Shown: positions 9,691 to 18,160 of the stretch, in pieces
Position numbering within the stretch: the stretch's first letter is position 1
How the letters are laid out: every line of letters begins with the position of its first letter
Assembly: GCA_024403935.1 (NCBI GenBank)
Contig: JAKSQV010000017.1
Location: forward strand, 1 to 32,459
Source of the DNA: Ruminococcus sp.
Lineage (GTDB): Bacteria; Bacillota; Clostridia; Oscillospirales; Ruminococcaceae
Reading direction: 5' to 3'
DNA length: 32,459 nucleotides
Program-made: the position numbers and the translations under genes
The notes under the pieces: model-generated
What the model was told of the DNA's origin: nothing
Databases searched by the model: none
Seen by the model: the letters and a program-made list of their open reading frames with translations, nothing else

Positions 9691-10911
9691 TTATTCGCAG
9701 TTCACGTCTTTGCAGAGCAATATCAGCCCAAGAATATTCGGGAAAGCCATAAGTCCGTTGAATATATCGGAGATAGTCCATACTGTCGGAGCCGCGAACA
9801 GTGCTCCGGAAGCAGAAACAGCAGCGTATGCTATACAGAAGATACAGCGTGCTTTGCTTCGTGTGATATGGAGAAATGCTGTTTCTCCGCAGTAATACCA
9901 TCCGATAACGGTGCAGAGAGCGAAAAGTCCGTTCAGTACGGTAAGGAACGGCACAGCGAAGCTTCCGGGCAGACAGGAAAGAGAGTCGCTGACAGAGTAT
10001 GTATCACAGGCACACAATACCGTGAACGCTGTAAGAGTGCAGCATAACGTATCTGCGAGGACCTCAGCCATGCTCCAGACAGCCTGCGCCTGCATATCGC
10101 CTGAAGCAGAGCTGTGAAGCAAAGGCGAGCTGCCGAGTCCTGCTTCATTCGAGAAGATACCGCGCCTTATGCCGACTGCCGCCGCATGACCTGCAAAGCC
10201 TCCTGCCGCCTGACGTATGCCGAATGCCTGACTGAAAATGTCCGATACGACAGATGGAAGCTTCTCATGATTCATTACAATGACGGGGACACATACAGCG
10301 ACATAAGCAATGGCTGCAACAGGGAGGAGACACTGCGCGGCAGCTCCGATACGCTTTGCTCCGCCGCTGATGATAGCTGCAATAAGGATAAATATAACTG
10401 CGGAAGTGATAATGCGTCTTTCGCCCGTGAGTGCATACAGGCTGTCGGAAAACGAGCTTACCTGTGCCATTCCGCCCATTCCGAAAGCCGCAAGAACGCA
10501 GAATACAGCAAATGCAGCTGACAGACAGCGCGAGCCGAGTCCGTACGATAGATATGCCATAGGACCTTTCAGCTTTGAGTCACCGTAGATTGCTGAGAGC
10601 GTGTTTTCAGCGTATACGAGCGACATCCCGAGAAAAGCCGATATCCACATCCAAAGTACAGCTCCTGCACCTCCGATAGCAAGAGCAGAAGCAGTTCCGG
10701 TGATATTTCCTGTTCCCATTGATGCACCGAGACTCATACATACGGTCCTGATCTGATCTTTGCTGTTTTTTCCTTGCTCTATCAGCATTTTGGGCAGCCG
10801 CACCTGTATCATGCGAAGCTTCAGTGTGTACAGCAGACCTGTTCCCAGCAGGGAAGCTAAGAGCGGAGCACCCCATACTGCACTGTTGAGCTTCTCAAGT
10901 GTTTCATTCAT
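9691..10911 (-). CDS. Alanine/glycine:cation symporter family protein (AGCS)
   Basis: Polytopic membrane transporter, probably taking up alanine or glycine with sodium or protons. The family signatures are visible: GTGLLYTLKLR near residues 23-33, SLGASMGTGNITGTA near 60-74, and RRGIFSNEAGLGSSPLLHSSA around 250, the most diagnostic motif. The ATG at 10911 (MNETLEKLN) was chosen over the longer frame to 11031, because a GGGAGG site lies directly upstream and the extra 40 residues have no family character. At 406 aa it is somewhat short for AGCS (about 450-480), but both ends look natural. It is transcribed divergently from the PH operon. The substrate is not proven by sequence. Confidence 0.9.
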   Translation of the reverse strand: MNETLEKLNSAVWGAPLLASLLGTGLLYTLKLRMIQVRLPKMLIEQGKNSKDQIRTVCMSLGASMGTGNITGTASALAIGGAGAVLWMWISAFLGMSLVYAENTLSAIYGDSKLKGPMAYLSYGLGSRCLSAAFAVFCVLAAFGMGGMAQVSSFSDSLYALTGERRIITSAVIFILIAAIISGGAKRIGAAAQCLLPVAAIAYVAVCVPVIVMNHEKLPSVVSDIFSQAFGIRQAAGGFAGHAAAVGIRRGIFSNEAGLGSSPLLHSSASGDMQAQAVWSMAEVLADTLCCTLTAFTVLCACDTYSVSDSLSCLPGSFAVPFLTVLNGLFALCTVIGWYYCGETAFLHITRSKARCIFCIAYAAVSASGALFAAPTVWTISDIFNGLMAFPNILGLILLCKDVNCE

Positions 10912-10939
10912 AATGACCTCCCGAATTTTACAAAAATGG

Positions 10940-10968
10940 TATACAATACAAAGTATTTGTGTTATAAT
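10940..10968 (+). promoter_or_regulatory. Extended -10 promoter for the PH-domain operon
   Basis: A perfect TATAAT (10963-10968) is preceded by TG at the extended -10 position. The -35 region (about 10940-10946) is poor. The start would be near 10975, about 43 nt before the ATG at 11018, inside the palindrome described next. Confidence 0.65.
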
Positions 10969-10991
10969 AGAAATATGATTCATATTTCTAT
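10967..10991. promoter_or_regulatory. 25-bp perfect palindrome on the transcription start (probable operator)
   Basis: Twelve-base arms (ATAGAAATATGA at 10967-10978 and its reverse complement at 10980-10991) surround a single central base. The palindrome overlaps the last two bases of the -10 box and the expected +1, the usual place for a repressor dimer. It lies in the divergent region between the AGCS symporter and the PH operon and could affect both. Confidence 0.7.
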
Positions 10992-11017
10992 GAGAAAACT
11001 TATCAAAGGAGGCAGCG

Positions 11018-11461
11018 ATGAGAAGCTTCAAACCTGACAGACACGCACTGCTGACGTTAAGACTTGCAATAGCAGCATTATCATTGCTGCTACTCTGTGC
11101 TGTAAGAATTTATATCACAATGGATATAGTTCTTCTTATTATCAGTATAGCTATCCTAACTATTGACATATTTTTCATTTGTATTTACCTTCCGCTCTAT
11201 TTCAGGTCTTTGAGTTTTGATGCAACTGACAAGGAAATAACCAAGCACAGCGGTGTTTATTTCAGATCACACCAGTCCGTATTATATTCAACGGTGCAGT
11301 ACACGACTGTTGTGACCACGCCTTTTTCTCAGTATACAGGACTGAATTTCGTTGTATTGTATGTATACGGCGGACAGCTCAGGCTTATGTTCCTGAAGCA
11401 GGAAGATGCAATGTATGTACTTCGCAGGACAGGGGCTTCCGAAAAGGAGGCTGAGAAATGA
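11018..11461 (+). CDS. PH-domain membrane protein (YdbS-like)
   Basis: A 147-aa protein with two membrane segments (about 13-33 and 37-60) followed by a single bacterial PH domain (bPH_2/DUF304, about 65-135). The start has an AAAGGAGG site 6-7 nt upstream. The stop overlaps the start of the next gene (ATGA), so the two are translationally coupled. The arrangement, a small PH protein followed by a larger one with several PH repeats, is that of Bacillus ydbS-ydbT. In Bacillus ydbS-ydbT has been linked to resistance to bacteriocin-type peptides. Carrying that role over to this gene is inference. Confidence 0.8.
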   Translation: MRSFKPDRHALLTLRLAIAALSLLLLCAVRIYITMDIVLLIISIAILTIDIFFICIYLPLYFRSLSFDATDKEITKHSGVYFRSHQSVLYSTVQYTTVVTTPFSQYTGLNFVVLYVYGGQLRLMFLKQEDAMYVLRRTGASEKEAEK

Positions 11462-12948
11462 CTTGCCGTGAGCACCCGCTGCGCATATTGCGCTATTCGA
11501 TGCGGAATATCTGGCTTCTCATCTTTCCGCTGCTGCGCGGTCTGTCCATATTGCAGATGGACGCACGCAGACTGTATGAATGGGCGAGAGGAGCATGGCA
11601 GGATATTGCCGTTATCGGACTGATCCTCCTGTTCGGCTTTGTAAGGTGGTATTTTGCACACGTTACTGTTACAGATAAATATATCACCCAGAGCGTAGGA
11701 GTAATAATACGCTACCGTAAGACTATACCTCTTGAGAGCATAAGTGTGGCAAACGCTGAGCGTCCGTGGCTGATGATACCTTTCGGGGGAATGAAGTTCA
11801 GCTGTGATACCCGTGCAGGCATATTCAAGGCAACGGATATGCGGCTTCTTGTAACAAGAAAGGTATGCGCGGAGCTTATGAGACATATACCTGATGTTGA
11901 CCGCAAAATGCGTATCGAGGATATGCCGAGAGCAAATATAGTTTCGGTGGTACTGTTCTCAGCATTCTTTTCAAGCGGCTTTTCAGGAGCGATATTTATG
12001 GGTATGTTTTTCCTGAAGGGCGGAAGCATAGCACAGGACATAGTATCACTGTCCCTGAGCCGTATAACAGAGACAACAGAAAAAATATCACAGAGGTGGC
12101 TGCTGCGCATACCTGATGCAGCAGTTATCTTCGGAGCGTTTATGCTTGCAGCATGGCTTCTTTCATTCATTATCAATCTTCTCAGATATTCGCGTTTCAA
12201 GATAATCGCAGACAGAAGAACGATAAACGTCAGATGCGGCATAACAAACAGGCGTGAATACAGGATCAACACATCGCACATCAACTACACTGATCTGCGT
12301 CAGAACCTGATAATGAAGTTCCTGAAAACGGTAACAGTCAATATAAGCTGTGCAGGTTACGGCTATGATTCAAGACATCTTCCTGTACTTATGCCCATAC
12401 GCCGTGAAAAGGATCTTGGAAAGGGTCTGGAGGAGGCAGGCATTTCAGGTGCGGAAAAGCTTGAATTCCGTTCGGGCTGGTCGGGGATACTGAGTTATCT
12501 GTTCAATCCTGTGCTTGCAGTAAATCTTGTCTTACCGATATATCAGGTGTTTGAAAAGCAGTTCCCAAGATTTGCCGAGCTGTCGTTCTTCTTTGCTGTT
12601 ATGGCTGAGATACCGCTTGTATGGCTCGTTTTGGTCAAGACGTTCGCAATGCTTTCGAGCGGGATTTCGGTAAAGGATAACAAGGTTATAGTCCGCTGTG
12701 CAAAGTGGACAGCATTTCATACAGTCATTGCCCATAAAGACAATATCGTTAAGGCAGAGGTAAGACAATCGCTGCTTCAGATGCCGTCAAAAAAGTGCAA
12801 TGTGCTGATATGGTTCTGCGGAGAGTCGAGCTCGTGCTATATGGTCCGCTCACTGAAGCTCACCGAAGGGGCGGAGATAATGAAAGCTCTCGGCTATGAA
12901 ACCAAAACAAGCAGGGCATCATCAGGTGACAAATCGGTTACCTTGTAA
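11458..12948 (+). CDS. Multi-PH-domain membrane protein (YdbT-like)
   Basis: A 496-aa protein with repeated units of hydrophobic segments followed by a PH-type beta-rich stretch. Membrane regions lie at about 16-32 and 47-66, 170-190 and 225-245, and 348-405. PH-like cores follow, for example VTVTDKYITQSVGVIIRYRK (first), IIADRRTINVRCGITNRREY (second) and GISVKDNKVIVRCAKWT (third). This three-unit layout is that of YdbT-type proteins. It overlaps the preceding PH gene by 4 nt. The biochemical function is unknown, and the family probably acts at the membrane as a complex with its small partner. Confidence 0.82.
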   Translation: MTCREHPLRILRYSMRNIWLLIFPLLRGLSILQMDARRLYEWARGAWQDIAVIGLILLFGFVRWYFAHVTVTDKYITQSVGVIIRYRKTIPLESISVANAERPWLMIPFGGMKFSCDTRAGIFKATDMRLLVTRKVCAELMRHIPDVDRKMRIEDMPRANIVSVVLFSAFFSSGFSGAIFMGMFFLKGGSIAQDIVSLSLSRITETTEKISQRWLLRIPDAAVIFGAFMLAAWLLSFIINLLRYSRFKIIADRRTINVRCGITNRREYRINTSHINYTDLRQNLIMKFLKTVTVNISCAGYGYDSRHLPVLMPIRREKDLGKGLEEAGISGAEKLEFRSGWSGILSYLFNPVLAVNLVLPIYQVFEKQFPRFAELSFFFAVMAEIPLVWLVLVKTFAMLSSGISVKDNKVIVRCAKWTAFHTVIAHKDNIVKAEVRQSLLQMPSKKCNVLIWFCGESSSCYMVRSLKLTEGAEIMKALGYETKTSRASSGDKSVTL

Positions 12949-12960
12949 TAATATTGTTCA

Positions 12961-12989
12961 TTGACAACATTCTGTGCGGATGATAGAAT
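12961..12989 (+). promoter_or_regulatory. Sigma-A promoter of the DUF2157-like membrane gene
   Basis: A perfect TTGACA (12961-12966) and TAGAAT (12984-12989) are separated by exactly 17 bp. The start would be near 12996, giving a leader of about 134 nt before the chosen ATG. Confidence 0.82.
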
Positions 12990-12995
12990 GATTAT

Positions 12996-13129
12996 GCGAT
13001 CAGAGTGAATATCAGAGGTATTCACCTGATTACAAATGTCACATAGAAAGTGACTGACGGCACCTTTCATTTTATCCCGGGCTGTGATACTATATGATCA
13101 TAGAAATTCACACAGAAAGGGTGGTTGCA
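12996..13129 (+). other. Leader with alternative hairpins upstream of the DUF2157-like gene
   Basis: A 7-bp stem GTGAATA/TATTCAC (13005-13025) shares sequence with an alternative AGGT/ACCT plus ATC/GAT stem in the same place. A second hairpin built on GAAAG/CTTTC (about 13046-13069) is followed by a T-rich stretch. The mutually exclusive pairing suggests possible attenuation, but none of the stems is strong. Confidence 0.3.
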
Positions 13130-15502
13130 ATGACAGTACCTAATTTTACGATCATGGTGATCTTTTCACTTCTGAAAGCAGTGATACCTCTGATTCTGAT
13201 AGGGGTCATCATATTCCTTGTTGTGACTGATACCAATAAGAAAAAGGGAAGTGCTCCCGTTCAGTATGATGCTCAGGGAAGAGCTGTCGTCACACCGAAG
13301 GGAAGATTCAATACATCGACTGTACTCCTTCTTATCGGTAGCTCATTCATCCTGCTTTCAGTCATCGCATTCGTTTGTGCGAACTGGGTAAAGCTTCAGG
13401 ATTGGGGGAAGGTCCTCGTACTTCTCGGAGCGGCGGCTGTATCGCTGCTGATAAGCGTATTCCTCAGGTCGACTGCAAAGCTTGACCTTACTTCATCCGC
13501 ATTCTATATAATCGGCGTATCAATGCTGGCTGCAACACTTCTGACCGCAGGCGGCTACGGACTTTTCGGAGATTGGTACAGCCTTCACGGCAGCGGAGCT
13601 GCAATGATGTGGGCAACAGCCTCGCTGATGATTGCCGCGTCATCATTGCCTGCATATATGCTTTATAAAAAGAAGGCATACATTTACATCGGATTATCGT
13701 TCATATCGGTAAGCCTGATCTTCCTTGCAGCACAGATGACCGACAGCTTCAAGATGTTTGCTGTGCTCATTATAATGATGCAGTTTGTCATCACGTTCAT
13801 TGTCCATATAATAAAGCCTCAGAAGGGTACAATACTTGAGCTTCCCGTACATAATGTCGGCAGTGTTACATCAGTCGTATTTGCTATATTGGCATTTATG
13901 TACGTGTTTGTATCAACATTCAGCGCAGATCTGTACACATACATTATCCTCGGAGTCATCATGCTTGAGTGCTTCCTTTTTGGGATTATCAGGAAGCAGT
14001 CTTGGCTGTTTGTGATATCTGATCTGACAGCTATATATACAGCCTTCACGGCAGCGATTGGTTTGCATGATAAGTACGGCACAGGTTTTGCAATGCTGTT
14101 CTTCGCATTCAGTTCACTTGCACTCTACCTTATCAATTTAAGCGCATTGCACAGCTATACAGCTCCGAGAGGAACAACATTCAGCTTTGCTGTTATCGGA
14201 GCACTGGTGTCACTGCTTGCGAATAATGAAAGCTGCTGGGGAATGAATCTTATAGTGCCCATAGCAGTATCGCTGCTGATTTACTGCTTTACTCTGCATA
14301 AGGTGCTCGAAGTTCAGATATTTGCAGGTTTATCTGCTCCGATAATCCCCTTGATGACAGCTTTCTTCCTCAATAACAGGTTAGTCGGGACATTCGGCAG
14401 TGAGAATAAAGCAAGCATACTTACTCTGACGCTCAGCGGATTCGTTCTTATCAGTCTGGCAGCAACCTTCCTGCTTATGAACCTGCCGAAGCTCAGCTTT
14501 GAATTCAGCGAATATCACCCATTGAGAACAGAAGTCCCCCTGTATTCCAATATGGTGGTTTTGGGTGCAGTGCTCCTGGGCTTATCAGGATTCAGTGAGC
14601 TTTCTGTTATGGTTGTTGCAGCTTGTATTCTTCATTTTATAGTGTCTCATTTCATGAAATGCAATATTACCGCAGCAGGCTCAGTTATAGGACTTATTAT
14701 CATTACAAACCGTACATTCGGCAATATGTTTGAGAATAGTGAAATTCCGATGTATCTGATGTTCGGACTGTTTGTACTGATGCTCGTATTATCAAGGATA
14801 CTTTTCCCTGATTCGTTCATATCACGAAAGAATGACAGAGAACATTTTGATGTTCTGCTGCTCAGCTCGTGGATGTGTATAATCGGATTTCCTTTCTTTG
14901 ACACAATGTCTTTGTTCCTCAGAGGTATGGCTATAGCAGCGTTTTTAGCCTTCCTCATCAAGAAAAATACAAGCAAGGATGTCACAGTCGTTCTGGTGTC
15001 TCTCTCTATGTGTATTGCAGCTTTTGCCTGCTTTACAAGAATTTTGCTGATCATTGATTCTTCGATCATCGGCAGCAAGATGACGCTCGGTATCATCGTT
15101 CTGCTCGGAGCAGCATACAGAATTATCCTGAAACAGCACAGACTTGCATCGAGAGTCATTTCTGAGATAATGTTTGCTGTTTCATTCATCGGACTTATCA
15201 TTGATGCAATGATATATCATAATGCAGCAAATACGATATTTGTACTTGCCGTAACAGCTGCGATACTTCTTGTTGCCTTCTATTCAAAGAACAAGACATG
15301 GTTTGCAGTATCCTCGACAGCTCTTATGGTCATCACAGTATTTTCAACGCGAAAGTATTTTGCAACAATGGGCTGGTGGATATATCTCCTGATAGTAGGA
15401 CTGATACTAATAGCCGCAGCCGCTGTAAACGAATATTGCAGAAAGAAGGACTGCACAATAAAAGCAGCAGCTTCCGAGACTTTTTCGGGCTGGAAATGGT
15501 AA
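13130..15502 (+). CDS. Large polytopic membrane protein with DUF2157-like N-terminus
   Basis: A 790-aa protein almost entirely of hydrophobic helices, about 20 or more segments. Early residues FNTSTVLLLIGSSFILLSV and FVCANWVKL, followed by WGKVLVLLGAAAVSLL, resemble the start of DUF2157-type membrane proteins. A short cytoplasmic stretch with Lys/Gly residues lies between the first helix and this block. No catalytic motif is apparent. The ATG at 13130 is preferred over the upstream in-frame ATG at 13094, because AGAAAGGGTGG lies 6-7 nt before it. The gene stands alone between its own promoter and a strong bidirectional terminator. The function is unknown. Confidence 0.82.
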   Translation: MTVPNFTIMVIFSLLKAVIPLILIGVIIFLVVTDTNKKKGSAPVQYDAQGRAVVTPKGRFNTSTVLLLIGSSFILLSVIAFVCANWVKLQDWGKVLVLLGAAAVSLLISVFLRSTAKLDLTSSAFYIIGVSMLAATLLTAGGYGLFGDWYSLHGSGAAMMWATASLMIAASSLPAYMLYKKKAYIYIGLSFISVSLIFLAAQMTDSFKMFAVLIIMMQFVITFIVHIIKPQKGTILELPVHNVGSVTSVVFAILAFMYVFVSTFSADLYTYIILGVIMLECFLFGIIRKQSWLFVISDLTAIYTAFTAAIGLHDKYGTGFAMLFFAFSSLALYLINLSALHSYTAPRGTTFSFAVIGALVSLLANNESCWGMNLIVPIAVSLLIYCFTLHKVLEVQIFAGLSAPIIPLMTAFFLNNRLVGTFGSENKASILTLTLSGFVLISLAATFLLMNLPKLSFEFSEYHPLRTEVPLYSNMVVLGAVLLGLSGFSELSVMVVAACILHFIVSHFMKCNITAAGSVIGLIIITNRTFGNMFENSEIPMYLMFGLFVLMLVLSRILFPDSFISRKNDREHFDVLLLSSWMCIIGFPFFDTMSLFLRGMAIAAFLAFLIKKNTSKDVTVVLVSLSMCIAAFACFTRILLIIDSSIIGSKMTLGIIVLLGAAYRIILKQHRLASRVISEIMFAVSFIGLIIDAMIYHNAANTIFVLAVTAAILLVAFYSKNKTWFAVSSTALMVITVFSTRKYFATMGWWIYLLIVGLILIAAAAVNEYCRKKDCTIKAAASETFSGWKW

Positions 15503-15509
15503 AAAGAAA

Positions 15510-15550
15510 AGGACAGTCTGAGGGGAGTTCCCTCAGACTGTCCTGTTTTT
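15510..15550. terminator. Bidirectional intrinsic terminator
   Basis: A perfect 15-bp stem (15510-15524 with 15530-15544, 5-nt loop) has TTTTT on the right (15546-15550) and an A-rich left flank giving Ts on the minus strand. It ends the DUF2157-like gene on the plus strand and the short-peptide gene on the minus strand. Confidence 0.93.
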
Positions 15551-15552
15551 AC

Positions 15553-15603
15553 TTAGCAGCAGCCGAAAAGCCTGCAAAGCAGTGTAAAGATATTTCTGCA
15601 CAT
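15553..15603 (-). CDS. Putative 16-residue Cys-rich peptide
   Basis: The minus-strand frame reads MCRNIFTLLCRLFGCC and ends in TAA. A full AGGAGG Shine-Dalgarno (15613-15618) lies 9 nt before the ATG. A good promoter (15646-15674) lies upstream, and the terminator stem begins 9 nt after the stop. The peptide has four Cys, three basic residues and alternating hydrophobic residues, so it could be an amphipathic, membrane-associated helix. I do not recognise a named family. That promoter, SD, ORF and terminator are arranged so economically argues that the unit is real, but a small regulatory RNA with a chance frame remains possible. Confidence 0.6.
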   Translation of the reverse strand: MCRNIFTLLCRLFGCC

Positions 15604-15645
15604 GATCGTGTACCTCCTAAGCAATTTCCCTCTTGGGATACTTCC

Positions 15646-15674
15646 ATTATACCGTATGAATGTGAGTGAATCAA
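15646..15674 (-). promoter_or_regulatory. Promoter of the 16-residue peptide unit
   Basis: On the minus strand TTGATT (15669-15674) and a perfect TATAAT (15646-15651) are separated by 17 bp. The start falls near 15639, giving a leader of about 36 nt and a transcript of about 130 nt ending at the shared terminator. Confidence 0.78.
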
Positions 15675-15732
15675 TGATGAAATAATGGAAGAAAAATTAC
15701 CTGTCAAGAACATGAAATATTAGTATAACTGC

Positions 15733-16395
15733 TTATTTGAGCGGAGTAACATTATTGAAGACCGCATAGAATTTCACGGGAATGTTTTTGTCAATGTGGC
15801 ATTTGCCAAAAAACCATTTACGATAAGTGCATGACTTGATGATCTCCTCAAACAGAGCGTGAACCTCAATACGCTCAAAAACGTCAACACCGAGACAGTC
15901 CTTGACGGAAGCAGGCGGCTCATGTGTGATGACATAATCGACCGCGTTGCCATGCTTTTCGAGATTGTCAACAGCTTCCATTATCTCCTCATGAGTTGGC
16001 TGTTCGCGCTCCCACCAGTCGGTGTTGCGCCGAAAATCAATATCCTGACTATGTCCGCCTCCGAAGGTGAATATGCGTTTATCCTCAATATTGTATATCT
16101 GTCCGCGCATGAGGTGAACAAGGTTCGGAGCTATTACCCTTGCCATACCGCCGTTCCACATCTCAGTCGGGTAGTTTTCGAGAATGTCGAAATTTTCGTG
16201 GCAGCCGTCAATGAAGGCGATAGTGAAGTCTTTGGAGGCGAGTTTCCGCAGAGCAATTCGCTCCTGCTTTGAGCCGTCCCAAATAAAGCCGAAATCTCCG
16301 CAGATTATCAGGGTGTCGCCCTTGACGAGCTTTTTCATCTGCGGATCCTTGAAGCGGGCAAGATCACCGTGAGTGTCACCTGTAACATATATCAT
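15733..16395 (-). CDS. Calcineurin-like metallophosphoesterase
   Basis: A 220-aa cytoplasmic phosphoesterase of the calcineurin superfamily. Metal-binding motifs in order are GDTHGD (about 6-11), GDFGF (about 33-37), GCHEN (about 64-68, where most members have GNHD/E), a GGGHSQD segment (about 113-119), THEPP (about 157-161) and a terminal FGKCHID standing in the GHxH position. The unusual Cys in GCHEN and GKCHID places it in a subfamily common in Firmicutes and their phages. Its substrate is unknown. CGGAGG precedes the ATG, and it has its own promoter and no partner gene. Confidence 0.88.
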   Translation of the reverse strand: MIYVTGDTHGDLARFKDPQMKKLVKGDTLIICGDFGFIWDGSKQERIALRKLASKDFTIAFIDGCHENFDILENYPTEMWNGGMARVIAPNLVHLMRGQIYNIEDKRIFTFGGGHSQDIDFRRNTDWWEREQPTHEEIMEAVDNLEKHGNAVDYVITHEPPASVKDCLGVDVFERIEVHALFEEIIKSCTYRKWFFGKCHIDKNIPVKFYAVFNNVTPLK

Positions 16396-16451
16396 TTGAA
16401 TTTCCTCCGATTTTGTTCTTACAGTGGTAAAATATCTATATCTAAATACAT

Positions 16452-16480
16452 ATTATAACACATTTATTTCAAATTATCAA
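16452..16480 (-). promoter_or_regulatory. Promoter of the metallophosphoesterase gene
   Basis: On the minus strand TTGATA (16475-16480) and TATAAT (16452-16457) are separated by 17 bp, with a TG extended -10 element. The leader to the ATG at 16395 is about 50 nt. Confidence 0.8.
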
Positions 16481-16585
16481 GATGTGAATACCATGAATAA
16501 TGATTTTTCGACTGATTAATCATGCATTGTATGGTATGATACTGCTGCACCGTATCACTAAACAGACCGTAGCAGAGCTATAATG

Positions 16586-16612
16586 AAAAAGTCCGGTAAA
16601 ACCGGACTTTTT
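16586..16612. terminator. Intrinsic terminator after the GH16 gene
   Basis: The stem AAAAAGTCCGGT (16586-16597) pairs with ACCGGACTTTTT (16601-16612) around an AAA loop. The T-run is present on both strands. It lies 6 nt past the GH16 stop codon. Confidence 0.92.
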
Positions 16613-16618
16613 GTTTAT

Positions 16619-18103
16619 TCATGATACCCATTCAATATTGCTGAGAGTAACCGTGTGTTCTCCGAGCGAGGCTGCGCCGTCAATGTTTCCGAGCTGGAAT
16701 TTAAGGTCGGCAGTCATATCAGTTCCGAATACGACATCAAAGCTGTAATGAGTCTTTTCGGGAGTAATAATGAGCTTTTTGTCAAGATAGCGGTTGTACT
16801 CCATGTCCTCGGCAGTGACGATCATGCTTCGGGCAACGTCGGAACAAACATCAAACGAAAGGGTATATGTCTTACCGCTGAGAACATTTTCTCCGCGGAT
16901 AAGCCCCATAACACCGTATTCAAGGCTTCCTGTGCCTGCTATTGTTATTACAGTTCCGCCGTCTCTGTTTGTTACGGTCGCATCTGCTCCCTCGGTGTAT
17001 GATTCAAGAGGCAGGGAGGTCACAGGGGTAGGGGAGAAGGAATTTCCCATATCATAAACGCGGACATAGTCGATCTCAAAATCCCGTTCTCCGTCAGCGA
17101 ATACAGAAGGATCGGCATAGATGCCGTCTACACCGTCAAAATGGCCGCCGACTGCGAGATTTAGTATCAGGTAGAAGTTCTGATCAAACGGAGCAGGGTA
17201 CTTGTGCCCGTTGGAATACCAGTCGCTCTGAGTGCTGTACAGGTTATCGTCAACATACCAGCGTATTTGATCGGAATCCCATTCGACAGCATAGGTGTGC
17301 CAGTTTTCTGTTGAATCCCCCTGAGTAAATTCGTAGTTGCCTGTGAGGTATGTATTTCCGGGCCATACGTCTCCGAAATGGATGGTACCGCATATTTTGT
17401 CAGGAGTGCTGCCCCAGCCCTCCATTATATCTATCTCACCTGAGGCTGCCCATCCTCCGTAGAGACTGTTTTCGGGGAGCATCCATATTGCAGGCCACAG
17501 CGATTTTCCGGAGTCACATCTTGCACGCACTTCTATACGTCCGCCGCAGACGGAGAAAAGGTGCTGTGTGCTGAGACGTGCAGAGGTATATTCATAATCT
17601 CCCTGTACGGGATCCGAGTAGTGCTCTTTTCGGGCAGAAATAGTGAGAACTCCGTCATGTACAGAAGCATTTGAGTCTGTATAGAATTCCTGTTCATTGT
17701 TGCCCCAGCCGTTAGTGATGTAATTGCCGTCTGCATCGAGCTTCCAGTTTCCGAGCTCGTAAGCCCACTTGGTTCTATCAATGGAATCTCCGTCGAATTC
17801 ATCGTTCCAGATGAGCCGCATATCGTTTGATCCTGAGAAGTAAAGGCTCTTCATAAGGCAAAGATCGAAAATGTCGAGTCTGCCGTCAGAGCAGAGATCA
17901 GCAGCCTTCCAGTCCGCAAGGTCAGCATCGGGTGCAGCAAGCAGCCATTTCTGAAACGTCACAATATCAGCAATATCGAAGCTTCCGTCTGAGTTCGCAT
18001 CTCCTCGGAGAGATGTTCCCGCATCAGAAGCAGTAGCTGAAAATGGAATGACGGAAACTGCCAGAGCAGCAAATGACAGGAGAGCAATAATATTTTTTAT
18101 CAT
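16619..18103 (-). CDS. Secreted dockerin-GH16 beta-glucanase with C-terminal CBM4/9-like domain
   Basis: A 494-aa exported glycoside hydrolase. A signal peptide (residues 1-26, ATASD cleavage region) leads directly into a type I dockerin. Its first EF-hand-like repeat is GDANSDGSFDIADIVTFQKWL (about 34-54) and the second is DLCSDGRLDIFDLCLMKSL (about 69-87), the latter with Cys in place of a usual ligand. The GH16 domain (about 95-352) has the catalytic GEIDIMEGWG (Glu 223, Asp 225, Glu 228). The bulged E-x-D-x-x-E form is that of laminarinase-like beta-1,3-glucanases. The last 130 residues resemble CBM4/9. The start ATG 18103 is chosen over GTG 18112 because AAGGA is well placed only for the former. 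The dockerin implies attachment to a cohesin scaffold elsewhere in the genome. Single-gene unit. Confidence 0.93.
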   Translation of the reverse strand: MIKNIIALLSFAALAVSVIPFSATASDAGTSLRGDANSDGSFDIADIVTFQKWLLAAPDADLADWKAADLCSDGRLDIFDLCLMKSLYFSGSNDMRLIWNDEFDGDSIDRTKWAYELGNWKLDADGNYITNGWGNNEQEFYTDSNASVHDGVLTISARKEHYSDPVQGDYEYTSARLSTQHLFSVCGGRIEVRARCDSGKSLWPAIWMLPENSLYGGWAASGEIDIMEGWGSTPDKICGTIHFGDVWPGNTYLTGNYEFTQGDSTENWHTYAVEWDSDQIRWYVDDNLYSTQSDWYSNGHKYPAPFDQNFYLILNLAVGGHFDGVDGIYADPSVFADGERDFEIDYVRVYDMGNSFSPTPVTSLPLESYTEGADATVTNRDGGTVITIAGTGSLEYGVMGLIRGENVLSGKTYTLSFDVCSDVARSMIVTAEDMEYNRYLDKKLIITPEKTHYSFDVVFGTDMTADLKFQLGNIDGAASLGEHTVTLSNIEWVS

Positions 18104-18160
18104 TGTATGCACTTTCCTTCTGATGTAATGTTGTTTTCATAGATGGAAACAACCATAATA

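Noticed and set aside
16481-16585. Possible small RNA or promoter between the metallophosphoesterase promoter and the GH16 terminator
   Set aside because: A GTATGATAC palindrome and a TATAAT-like string occur, but no -35 at suitable spacing and no conserved structure; no gene supported.
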